Assembly: GCF_963676485.1 (NCBI RefSeq)
Contig: NZ_OY781114.1
Coordinates: 2,806,501 to 2,870,500, forward strand
Length of the DNA stretch: 64,000 bases
Origin: an uncultured Cohaesibacter sp.
Lineage (GTDB): Bacteria; Pseudomonadota; Alphaproteobacteria; Rhizobiales; Cohaesibacteraceae
Direction of reading: 5' to 3'
Position 1 is the first letter of the stretch. Each line of letters begins with the position of its first letter. Under the pieces are notes generated by a model. It did not search any database and had not been told where the DNA came from. It was given only the letters and a program-made list of their open reading frames with translations. Shown in pieces: positions 8,607-16,213 of this stretch. Made by a program: the position numbers and the translations under genes.

Positions 8607-9393
8607 TGTGGACCTACGAACCTCGTTTCCCTTTATCTGAGCCCAACAGGAAGTGTAATTGCATTTTCAATGGCGAATTTGGGTTCCGAAGCGGTCGTTC
8701 CTGATTTGGGGGAATGACGGGAAAGAACGCCTTCCTCTCTTCACCTGTCGTCATTTATCGTTATATTCCAGTGCTCATATTTGTTCCATAGGGCGTACCA
8801 ATCGTTATCAAAAGGCCCTCGTAACTCACTGAGTTGCGGGGGCTTTTGTTTATCTATCGGATAGGTCGGCATCATTTTAGCCTAGCCATGGCATTGTTGG
8901 GCGGCATATGGGGCTGGTTGTCTCGTAGATCATCCACATAGAAGAGGCCACAGGCCTCCTTGACCTCAAGAAACCGGTGCGACCTTATTGCCGAAAATCG
9001 GGATGGTCGACAGCTCTTCTTTCAGAGCGGTTCGTCTGTCGCAGTTTATATGTGATATATATCAAGCGTTGCGGAGCCACTTTTCGCTTATTTTCGCCCG
9101 ACAAAAGCCTTTTGACGAAGGTCTTGTGACTGACGGAAAGGGGGCAGGGCAAATGATCGCTGTATGATGTCCTGAACGCAGATCTTCATAGGCAAAGTCC
9201 GTTTTTTATCCATGTAACCATAAGTGGTAGCTCAAGATTAACTGTATGATTTTTATCTCTTATTTCAGTCACATTTTGTTGAATATCGAAAGGTTGGAAA
9301 CTGCCTTGAACAAATGGCTTCTGATGAATATTTCAGGATTGTCGCAGGAAAAAAAAGGTGTCGCATCGATAAAAAAAGAAAAGGAATAAATCG
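8607..9393. other. 787-base gene-poor region
   Basis: No open frame with a convincing start or family signature on either strand. It contains an intrinsic terminator (8810-8849), a perfect GAGGCC-ACA-GGCCTC hairpin near 8943-8957 without a T run, and a 15-base near-copy of the 3' end of the tRNA-Glu gene at 8789-8803. It may hold a small RNA or the remains of a lost insertion. Confidence 0.5.
8810..8849 (+). terminator. Intrinsic terminator
   Basis: A stem built from AAAAGGCCCTCG and CGGGGGCTTTT, with an additional inner AACTCA/TGAGTT pairing, ends in a T-rich tract. It lies 200 bases after the DUF2000 gene, so it either ends that transcript or an unannotated small RNA. Confidence 0.7.
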
Positions 9394-9693
9394 ATGAAAA
9401 AGCCAGCTACTGCTCTTTCCGTTCTCGCCATCGCGGCCATTGCTTCTGCCTCTTCCGCATTCGCTGCCGCTCAGGTTGATAGCCGCGATCTGACTGTGAA
9501 TCAGGCAAGACAGCTTGTACAGGAACAGGGAAGCGTTCTGATTTCTACTGGTCCAGATCTGTTTGACCGCTATGTTGCCAATGGCTCCTATTGCGGTGTC
9601 GGAAACAATGCAGAACCTGCATTCGTGCCGACTGCCAACTCTGATGCAAGCCTTGTTGGCTATACATGTAAAGCCAATCAAAGCAACAGCTAA
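9394..9693 (+). CDS. Small exported protein of unknown function
   Basis: 99 residues with a clear Sec signal peptide (MKKPATALSVLAIAAIASA, cleavage likely after SAFAAA near residue 26). The mature part of about 73 residues has two Cys (SYCGVG and YTCKAN) that could form a disulfide, and no family I recognise. A ribosome site (AAAAGGAA) lies close to the ATG, and a terminator follows at once, so it is a single-gene unit. Probably periplasmic. Confidence 0.75.
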   Translation: MKKPATALSVLAIAAIASASSAFAAAQVDSRDLTVNQARQLVQEQGSVLISTGPDLFDRYVANGSYCGVGNNAEPAFVPTANSDASLVGYTCKANQSNS

Positions 9694-9710
9694 GCCAGTG
9701 TGACTGGCTT
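9692..9710 (+). terminator. Intrinsic terminator
   Basis: AAGCCAGT-GTG-ACTGGCTT is a perfect 8-bp hairpin followed by CTTT, overlapping the stop codon of the small exported protein gene. Confidence 0.8.
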
Positions 9711-9993
9711 CTTTCCACTTTAGACCCTTATAAAGCCAGTCCTTTTCCGTCGCGGCGCTGCATCCATGAAAGCAGTCGCAGCGGCGGCTTTCAATTTCTG
9801 GGGCAAGGGGTTTGGTCCTTGAACTCTGTTCTTCATGCCCCTGATTTGCATGCTCCTTCGTCCGGCTCTTCAATTTCCGTTTAATTATCTGGATTTTCGT
9901 GCATTTTCGTTTGAAACCAAAGATCCAGAGGTCTAGTGTGCGCTTAAGGTAAGGCAGTTTGGCCTCTATGGTGCCAAAGCCTTTTTCTATCAA

Positions 9994-10069
9994 GCGCCCT
10001 TCGTCTAGTGGTCTAGGACGCCGCCCTCTCACGGCGGCAACACGGGTTCGAACCCCGTAGGGCGTGCCA
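9994..10069 (+). tRNA. tRNA-Glu (anticodon CTC)
   Basis: A 76-base cloverleaf. The acceptor GCGCCCT pairs with AGGGCGT, the anticodon stem CCGCC/GGCGG closes the loop CTCTCAC (anticodon CTC, reading GAG), the T-arm is ACGGG-TTCGAAC-CCCGT, and the CCA end is encoded (10067-10069). The body resembles bacterial tRNA-Glu. It stands alone between the small exported protein gene and the deaminase gene. Confidence 0.97.
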
Positions 10070-10245
10070 ATCTTTCTATTGAAAATCTAGTAGATCCGGT
10101 TGTTCCGGCAAAGGTGTCGCTCTTTTGGGCGCATTTCTTGCCTTTTAGGCCCTTAGGTATCTAATTTTTCTTGCAATTTTTGGATGAGCATCGCAAATTT
10201 TGGCCAGTTTCGTTGTTTTCCGTAAGTGTTTTCTGTGGGGGAAAA

Positions 10246-10677
10246 ATGACCAGCAGACCCGGATTTGATGAATGGGTGCTTGATTGCGCCGATGCTGTTG
10301 CCAAACGGAGTCGCGATCCGTCTACCAAGGTGGGCTGTGTCATCGTGCGACCGGACAAGAGCTTTGCGGCTGTTGGCTATAACGGCTTTCCCCGCTCGAT
10401 GGAAGACAAGCCGGAATGGTATGAGACGCGCGAGGAAAAATATGATCGTGTGATCCACGCGGAAATGAATGCGCTTGCGGCCATGAAAGAACCGGCCAAG
10501 GGCTGCATAGTTTATGTGACCCATCCACCTTGCAAGGAATGCACGAAATTTCTGGCCGCGCATCAGGTGGGGAAAGTGGTCTGGCGTCACAATGAGGGCA
10601 TTCAGGGGCGGTTTGATACCACCCGCAGCGAAGAAATCTTCAAGGATTGCGGCATCGAATATAAGGTCGTCGGCTGA
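10246..10677 (+). CDS. dCMP deaminase-like cytidine/deoxycytidylate deaminase
   Basis: 143 residues with the zinc-dependent deaminase signature: HAEMNAL (ligand His, catalytic Glu) and PPCKECTKFL (two ligand Cys). Early elements SRDPSTKVGCVIV and GYNGFPR match the ComEB/dCMP-deaminase branch, which converts dCMP to dUMP for thymidylate synthesis. The ATG at 10246 has a purine-rich ribosome site (GGGGGAAAA); an in-frame extension to 10171 is not family-like. Confidence 0.88.
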   Translation: MTSRPGFDEWVLDCADAVAKRSRDPSTKVGCVIVRPDKSFAAVGYNGFPRSMEDKPEWYETREEKYDRVIHAEMNALAAMKEPAKGCIVYVTHPPCKECTKFLAAHQVGKVVWRHNEGIQGRFDTTRSEEIFKDCGIEYKVVG

Positions 10678-10828
10678 GGCGCCAAGATTGGCCCTGCTGG
10701 CTGATGAGCGCTTGCGCTGATGCATTCCTGTTTTCCCACCACTTGCCACTCTTTCGCTTGAGGCCTAAAAAGAGCTGGCCTCATTGGCTTATCTTTTGTA
10801 TTCCCAAGGCATTCTCCAAGGTGCTCCC

Positions 10829-11302
10829 ATGTCCGATAGTACGCCCGCTACACAAGCCCTGAAAAAGGGCAAGGTGAATTTTTCCCTGTTGCATTATGAA
10901 TATGATCACGATGCGGATAGGGTCGGGCTACAGGCGGCCGCAGCCATCGGAGCCGATCCGGCGGAAGTCTTCAAGTCGCTGATGGTGGAACTTGATGGCA
11001 AGCCTGTTTGCGCGGTGGTGCCTTCCGATTGCGAAGTCAATATGAAGAAGCTGGCCAAGGCGCTCGGCGGCAAGCGCGCCGCCATGATGCAGCCTTCTGA
11101 TGCCGAGCGGATGACAGGCTACAAGGTTGGCGGCATAAGTCCACTTGGGCAGCGCAAGCGTGTGCCCACGGCGCTTGATCTTAGCGCTATGGACAAGGTT
11201 CTCATTCATATCAATGGCGGACAAAGGGGATTGCAGATCAAGGTAGCCCCCAAGGCTCTGGTGGATTTTACACGCTGGGTGGTCGCCGATCTGGTGCGTT
11301 GA
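10829..11302 (+). CDS. ybaK: YbaK/EbsC-family Cys-tRNA(Pro) deacylase
   Basis: 157 residues of the YbaK/ProX editing-domain family, which hydrolyses mischarged Cys-tRNA(Pro) in trans. Characteristic segments are ATQALKKGKVNFSLLHYEYD, the conserved Lys region VFKSLMVELDGKPVCAVVP, and GYKVGGISPLGQRKRVPT. The start at 10829 gives the usual family length; the ribosome site (AAGGTG) is modest. Confidence 0.88.
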   Translation: MSDSTPATQALKKGKVNFSLLHYEYDHDADRVGLQAAAAIGADPAEVFKSLMVELDGKPVCAVVPSDCEVNMKKLAKALGGKRAAMMQPSDAERMTGYKVGGISPLGQRKRVPTALDLSAMDKVLIHINGGQRGLQIKVAPKALVDFTRWVVADLVR

Positions 11303-11321
11303 TGCATGGCCTTAGGGGTCT

Positions 11322-11738
11322 TCAGGATACTCTGAAGGCCATGCCGATGGATGCAGGCGCTGTTGCTTCAAATCCGAATTGCTCATAGAGCTTGTCTGCT
11401 GGAAGGTCTGCGATGAGCGACACGTAAGCCTTTGATTTCAGTTCGCTACGCACATAGTCCATCAAACTGGCCATGATTGCCTTGCCCAGCCCTTTTCCCT
11501 GATGAGCCGGATCAATGGCGATATCGCAAATGACAAAGACGCAGCCACCATCACCTACAAGACGGCCGATGCCGACCACCTGATCACCGTAATAGATCGT
11601 CGCGGCGGCGATTGTGCCTTTGAGGCCTTCTCTGGCTGCTTCTTCGGAATAGACGGTCAGACCGGTGATTTTTCTCAGGCGCAGGAAATCTTCCAGCGGC
11701 GGTGTCTGCTTTTCAATGCGATAATCTGACTGATCCAT
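11322..11738 (-). CDS. GNAT-family N-acetyltransferase
   Basis: 138 residues with the GNAT acetyl-CoA motif: DIAIDPAHQGKGLGKAIM near residues 73-90 (Q-x-x-G-x-G/A loop), and a late LYEQFGFEA. The substrate is unknown. It is transcribed convergently with the YbaK gene, whose stop is 19 bases away, and divergently from the exported coiled-coil gene. Confidence 0.88.
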   Translation of the reverse strand: MDQSDYRIEKQTPPLEDFLRLRKITGLTVYSEEAAREGLKGTIAAATIYYGDQVVGIGRLVGDGGCVFVICDIAIDPAHQGKGLGKAIMASLMDYVRSELKSKAYVSLIADLPADKLYEQFGFEATAPASIGMAFRVS

Positions 11739-11977
11739 ATGTGGCTCTTTTCAAGTGCTTTCGGTTTCTGCTCATTGACCGGATTGATGCTGGATGCCTT
11801 TGGCCGACTTTTATGGCAAGCAAGCGGCAGCAGCAAGGCATGGCGGGGCAAACCATCCTCTTTGCCCATATTGTTGCCACAGATCCGGTGTCTTTTGGTG
11901 ATTGTGTCCGCCGTGGTCGGCCACTCCGGTTCTGTCGCAAAGGTGCAAAGAGAATGGTTAGTCAATGTGATTTGGGA

Positions 11978-12598
11978 ATGAAACGCCTGTTTTCATGCCG
12001 TGTGTTGTTCGCGTCGCTGTTTCTGCTGTCGGCCGGCCAGCCATTGTTGGCACAGACGGCCAATGACGAGGCCGTTCCTCAAATCGAAAAAGTGCCGATG
12101 GATGAAGACTGGCACGATGAGGTCAGCACTAGGGCTCTGCTCAGCGAATTGACCCGATTGGCAAACCAGTTGGAACAGCAGCGCAAGGAAAATGCCAGCC
12201 TAGCAGCAAAAGTCAGCCGCCTGACCCAGCGTCTTGATGGCATACAGGCACAATTGGTCGATGCCGGATATGCGCCCTCGGCGTTGAAAAAGCTGCCGGA
12301 GGAACTGGATAGTGGGGCTGGTATCGTTTCCTTGTCAGAAGATCCTGTTCCGGGGGTGTCAAAGAAGGCAGCTTCCCGAAAAGCTTTAACTCTGACAGGA
12401 GAGGCCAACAGCTCCGATGGTTCCTCTATGGCCAAGCGGCAGGCACCCAATAAGGGGGCGGTGGAGCGTGCGCCGCTCACGCCGCTGGAAGCCCCAGACG
12501 GGGGTGTCAATGCAAGGCGCAGCCCTGAAGATGGCGGTTATTTCTCGCGTCTTGTGAAAAAAGGCGGCAAGATGATCGACAAGATCACCGATTGGTGA
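11978..12598 (+). CDS. Exported coiled-coil protein of unknown function
   Basis: About 206 residues from ATG 11978; an alternative ATG at 11954 adds eight. A signal peptide is visible (MKRLFSCRVLFASLFLLSAG, cleavage near LLAQ). Residues about 50-95 form a coiled coil (TRLANQLEQQRKENASLAAK), the middle is a low-complexity Pro/Ser/Ala linker, and the tail is YFSRLVKKGGKMIDKITDW, possibly amphipathic. No family recognised; likely periplasmic. Neither ribosome site is strong, so the start is uncertain. Confidence 0.7.
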   Translation: MKRLFSCRVLFASLFLLSAGQPLLAQTANDEAVPQIEKVPMDEDWHDEVSTRALLSELTRLANQLEQQRKENASLAAKVSRLTQRLDGIQAQLVDAGYAPSALKKLPEELDSGAGIVSLSEDPVPGVSKKAASRKALTLTGEANSSDGSSMAKRQAPNKGAVERAPLTPLEAPDGGVNARRSPEDGGYFSRLVKKGGKMIDKITDW

Positions 12599-12610
12599 GG
12601 CGTGTGCGGC

Positions 12611-12641
12611 CGGTTGACGCCTTTTGCTTTTGCGTCAACCG
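12611..12641. terminator. Convergent hairpin terminator
   Basis: CGGTTGACGC (12611-12620) pairs perfectly with GCGTCAACCG (12632-12641) around an 11-base T-rich loop. It lies between the converging coiled-coil gene and agmatinase gene. It lacks a long trailing T run. Confidence 0.6.
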
Positions 12642-12657
12642 AGCATAAGCGCCATTC

Positions 12658-13536
12658 CTAATGGCCGCCGACCAGCCCCATCAGGCGGTAGGTGAGGTTG
12701 GCCGCAGTGAAATCCCAAGCCCATTGTCCCTCGATCGGCGCCAGTTCCACCACGTCAAAACCAACGCATTTGCGCCCCTTGAGAGCATGAGCGATGAGTT
12801 GTAGGCTTTGATAATAGCTAAGGCCTCCGGGAACCGGCGTTCCCGTTGCTGGCATGATGGAGGGGTCCAACCCGTCCACATCGAAGGTGATGTAGACATG
12901 CTCGGGAAAGTCTTCGGGCAGGTCAACTGCGGTTATGCCTTCCGTGACAAGCTTTTCCGCATCGACAAACTGGATATGCGCCTCATTCATGCGCGAGTCC
13001 TGTTCTTCGCTGCACAAGGCGCGGATACCAAATTGCATGAGAGGCAGGCGGCGTTCCACGGCACATAGATGCATGACCGAGGCGTGGGAATGCTTGTGGC
13101 CTTGATAGGCGTTGCGCAAGTCGGCGTGGGCGTCAATCTGGATAATGCCTACCGGAGCGTCCAGCGCGTCCACAACGCCCATGATGGCGCCATAGGAGAG
13201 GCTGTGTTCGCCGCCAAGAGTGACGGGAATGCGACCCGCCTCCACACTGGCTGCCGTACGCGCACGCAGATCCTTCATCACCAGCTCGATCGGCTGCTCG
13301 CAATTGATCACGTCAGAGGTGATGATGCCTTTTTTGATTGGAAAGCCCTTGCCGTCAAAGCGCTCCAGCTCCTGACTTGCTTCCAGCAGGGCCAGAGGGC
13401 CGGCCGCAGTGCCTGCACCATAGGAAACGGTCTTTTCCAGCGGGCAGGGGATGACTTCAAACAGGGCTGTTTGCGGGTTGCTCTCTGCATCGGTGAGTTC
13501 CGAAGCCAAAAAGGCAGGATAGGTCAAATCAAACAT
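12658..13536 (-). CDS. speB: Agmatinase (SpeB-type ureohydrolase)
   Basis: 292 residues of the arginase/agmatinase family with the binuclear manganese motifs: GGEHSLSYG, QIDAHADLRNAY and FDVDGLDPSIMPATGTPVPGG. It would split agmatine into putrescine and urea. It is the last gene of a minus-strand run whose first gene is arginine decarboxylase, which makes agmatine its natural substrate rather than arginine or guanidinobutyrate. The gap to the decarboxylase gene upstream is only 41 bases. Confidence 0.88.
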   Translation of the reverse strand: MFDLTYPAFLASELTDAESNPQTALFEVIPCPLEKTVSYGAGTAAGPLALLEASQELERFDGKGFPIKKGIITSDVINCEQPIELVMKDLRARTAASVEAGRIPVTLGGEHSLSYGAIMGVVDALDAPVGIIQIDAHADLRNAYQGHKHSHASVMHLCAVERRLPLMQFGIRALCSEEQDSRMNEAHIQFVDAEKLVTEGITAVDLPEDFPEHVYITFDVDGLDPSIMPATGTPVPGGLSYYQSLQLIAHALKGRKCVGFDVVELAPIEGQWAWDFTAANLTYRLMGLVGGH

Positions 13537-13577
13537 GATAGATGTCCTGTTTTGTGCGACTTACGACTTTATGGGAC

Positions 13578-14771
13578 TTACGACAGGCGGTCGCGGAATT
13601 CAGCATAGGGGAACTCGCGAATGACGTCGAGCTGGTCCGTTTCCGAATCCCAAATGGCGATGGATGGCAGGCGTACGCCGTTGAAGGTGTTTGTCTTGAC
13701 CATCGAATAATGTGCCTGATCGAGAAAGGCGATGGGCTGGCCGATCTCCAGTTCAGAGCCAAAGGCATAGTCGCCGATGACATCTCCCGCCAGACAGGAT
13801 GGGCCGCCTAGCCGGTAAGAGACGCCGCCCTTTTGTTCACCCAATAGAGCGGGGCGATAAGGGGCTTCGATCACGTCAGGCATGTGGCATGTGGCCGAGA
13901 TGTCCGTGATGGCGATGTTGATGTTGCCGTTGCGGGTCACATCGAGCACTTCGCCCACCAGAATGCCGGCATCCAGCGCTACGGCTTCGCCGGGCTCAAG
14001 ATAGATCTCGACATCATATTTCGCCTTGATGACTTTGAGGAAGGCAACCAGTTCATCGCGCTGATAGTCATCGCGGGTGATATGGTGGCCACCACCGAAA
14101 TTGAGCCATTTGAGCTTGTGCAGCCAAGGGGCAAGGTGCTCTTCTACCGCTTCGAAGGTGCGTTTGAGAGGGGTGAAATCCTGTTCACACAGAGTATGCA
14201 TGTGTATGCCCGAGAAGGGTGCAAGGTCCTCATCGCTTAGTTGGCTGATGGGGGTGCCAAGGCGCGAGCCAATGGCGCAAGGATCATATTTGGCGATATG
14301 CCCCTCGGAATGTTCAGGATTGATTCTGAGGCCGAAATCAGGTGCATAGCCCCACTTGCGGGCAGCATTGATTTGCGGCAAGAAACGATGGAACTGGGCC
14401 GGGCTGTTAAAGATCAGATGATCGGATAACTCAAGGATTTCTGGTATTTCGTCGGCCTTGAAACCGGCCGAATAGGTGGCCAGCTCGCCGGAGAATTTTT
14501 CCTTTGCCAGTTTGGCTTCCCATAGACCCGAGGCACAGGTGCCATCAAGATAATTGCCGATGAGATCGCCCAACGCCCAGCAGGAGAAGGCTTTGAGCGC
14601 CAGCAGAATCTTGACGTCAGCTGCTTCCCCCACTTGCGACAGGATGCGCAGGTTGCGCCGAATGGCTGCCTTGTCGATGACAAAGCAGGGCGAGGGAACG
14701 CGGGCGAGATCGAAGGTTGCAAAGGCTCCGGCATCGCCTGCCTGCGTTTCCATTACTGGCGCATCGGTCAT
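13578..14771 (-). CDS. nspC: Carboxynorspermidine/carboxyspermidine decarboxylase
   Basis: 397-residue PLP-dependent fold-III decarboxylase. K60 in LLALKAFSCW is the expected Schiff-base lysine, and later segments GGGHHITRDDY, YLEPGEAVALDAGILVG and HTLCEQD (catalytic Cys region) fit the NspC branch. It decarboxylates carboxyspermidine (or carboxynorspermidine) to the free polyamine. A ribosome site GGAG lies 8 bases before the ATG. It sits directly after the dehydrogenase that makes its substrate. Confidence 0.9.
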   Translation of the reverse strand: MTDAPVMETQAGDAGAFATFDLARVPSPCFVIDKAAIRRNLRILSQVGEAADVKILLALKAFSCWALGDLIGNYLDGTCASGLWEAKLAKEKFSGELATYSAGFKADEIPEILELSDHLIFNSPAQFHRFLPQINAARKWGYAPDFGLRINPEHSEGHIAKYDPCAIGSRLGTPISQLSDEDLAPFSGIHMHTLCEQDFTPLKRTFEAVEEHLAPWLHKLKWLNFGGGHHITRDDYQRDELVAFLKVIKAKYDVEIYLEPGEAVALDAGILVGEVLDVTRNGNINIAITDISATCHMPDVIEAPYRPALLGEQKGGVSYRLGGPSCLAGDVIGDYAFGSELEIGQPIAFLDQAHYSMVKTNTFNGVRLPSIAIWDSETDQLDVIREFPYAEFRDRLS

Positions 14772-14820
14772 GTCGGTTTCTCCGTAAAGGGGCTGGAAGG
14801 CTAAAGAAGATAGAGCTAAG

Positions 14821-14843
14821 TGAGCCCGGCAGGGCCGGGCTCA
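14821..14843. other. Strong intergenic stem-loop in the polyamine operon
   Basis: TGAGCCCGGC pairs perfectly with GCCGGGCTCA around a 3-base loop, between the dehydrogenase and decarboxylase genes. T-rich sequence on its plus-strand side and only a weak T run on the transcribed side suggest mRNA processing or partial termination rather than full termination. Confidence 0.6.
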
Positions 14844-14858
14844 TGATTTTTCACCGGT

Positions 14859-16064
14859 CTAGAAATCCAGCGGTTTGTCCAACTCGTGGGCTTCCCATGG
14901 CAGGCCATGCTTATTGAGCATATCCATGAAGGGATCCGGGTCGAGCTGTTCCATGTTGAAGACGCCCTTGCCAGACCATTTGCCGGTGAGCATCAGTGCA
15001 GCGCCGATCATGGCGGGCACGCCGGTGGTGTAGGACACGGCCTGAGAGCCCACTTCTGCGAAGCATTCTTCATGATCGCAGATATTGTAGACATAGACGG
15101 TTTTCTCTTTGCCGTCTTTCTCTCCGGTCATGATGTTGCCAATGCAGGTCTTGCCCTTGGTGGTCTTGCCCAGATCGCCCGGGTTTGGCAGCACGGCCTT
15201 CAAAAACTGCAGCGGAATGATTTCTTTGCCCTCATACATGACAGGGTCAATCCGCGTCATGCCGACATTCTGCAGCACTTCAAGATGCTTGATATAGGCA
15301 TCGCCGAAGGTCATCCAGAAGCGGGCGCGCTTGATTTCCGGCAGATGCTTCACAAGGCTTTCCAGCTCCTCGTGATACATCTGATACATGTTTTTCTCGC
15401 CCACAGCGGGGAAGTCAAAAGGCTGCTTGTTGGCCATGGCTGGGGTGGTCACCCAGGTGCCATTTTCCCAATGATGCACAGGAGCGGTCACTTCGCGGAT
15501 GTTGATTTCCGGGTTGAAATTGGTCGCGAAATGCTGGCCATGGTCGCCGCCGTTGCAATCGAGAATGTCGAGCGTGTCGATACGGTCGAGCAGATGCTTC
15601 TTGGCATAGGCCGTGTAGATGTTGGTTACACCGGGGTCGAAGCCGGAGCCGAGCAAAGCCATCAGACCAGCTTCCTCGAAGCGCTGCTGATAGGCCCACT
15701 GCCAGCTATATTCGAATTTGGCAACGTCGCGCGGCTCATAGTTGGCCGTGTCGAGATAATTGACACCGGACTTCAGGCACGCATCCATGATGTTGAGGTC
15801 CTGATAAGGCAGGGCCACGTTGACCACCAGAGACACACCAAGCTTGTCTATGAGCGCGGAGAGGGCTTCCACATCGTCGGCATCCACTTCGGCGGTCTTG
15901 ATGGTAACGCCGGTGCGCTCCTTCACCGACGCGGCGATCTCGTCGCATTTGAAAATGCGGCGTGAGGCCAGTGTGATGTCTCCGAAGATATCGGAAAGCT
16001 GCGCCATTTTATGAATGACGACGGAGCCGACGCCACCTGCGCCGATAACCAGAACTTTATTCAT
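14859..16064 (-). CDS. Carboxynorspermidine/carboxyspermidine dehydrogenase (saccharopine dehydrogenase family)
   Basis: 401 residues from the ATG at 16064, which has AAGAAGGA as ribosome site; a longer frame to 16151 adds 29 unlikely residues. The N-terminal Rossmann motif is VLVIGAGGVGSVV, and GSGFDPGVTNIYTAYA plus ILDCNGGDHGQHFATNFNPE match the Lys9-like carboxynorspermidine synthases. It condenses aspartate semialdehyde with putrescine (or diaminopropane) using NADPH. Neighbouring speA, speB and nspC support the putrescine-to-carboxyspermidine reaction. Confidence 0.9.
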   Translation of the reverse strand: MNKVLVIGAGGVGSVVIHKMAQLSDIFGDITLASRRIFKCDEIAASVKERTGVTIKTAEVDADDVEALSALIDKLGVSLVVNVALPYQDLNIMDACLKSGVNYLDTANYEPRDVAKFEYSWQWAYQQRFEEAGLMALLGSGFDPGVTNIYTAYAKKHLLDRIDTLDILDCNGGDHGQHFATNFNPEINIREVTAPVHHWENGTWVTTPAMANKQPFDFPAVGEKNMYQMYHEELESLVKHLPEIKRARFWMTFGDAYIKHLEVLQNVGMTRIDPVMYEGKEIIPLQFLKAVLPNPGDLGKTTKGKTCIGNIMTGEKDGKEKTVYVYNICDHEECFAEVGSQAVSYTTGVPAMIGAALMLTGKWSGKGVFNMEQLDPDPFMDMLNKHGLPWEAHELDKPLDF

Positions 16065-16213
16065 TTCAATGTCCTTCTTTTCAGAGGGAAACCTGCCAGC
16101 CCGACAGGCGTGTCCCGCCCCATAATGACCCCACAAAGATGCTGAAACCATGGCACCTTTGTCGAGATAGGAGTCGGTGTTGATGTTGTAAAGGGTCGCT
16201 CTTGATGGCGGCT

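Noticed and set aside
9265-10032. 255-residue minus-strand open frame
   Set aside because: It overlaps the small exported gene and the tRNA-Glu gene and has no domain; an antisense shadow.
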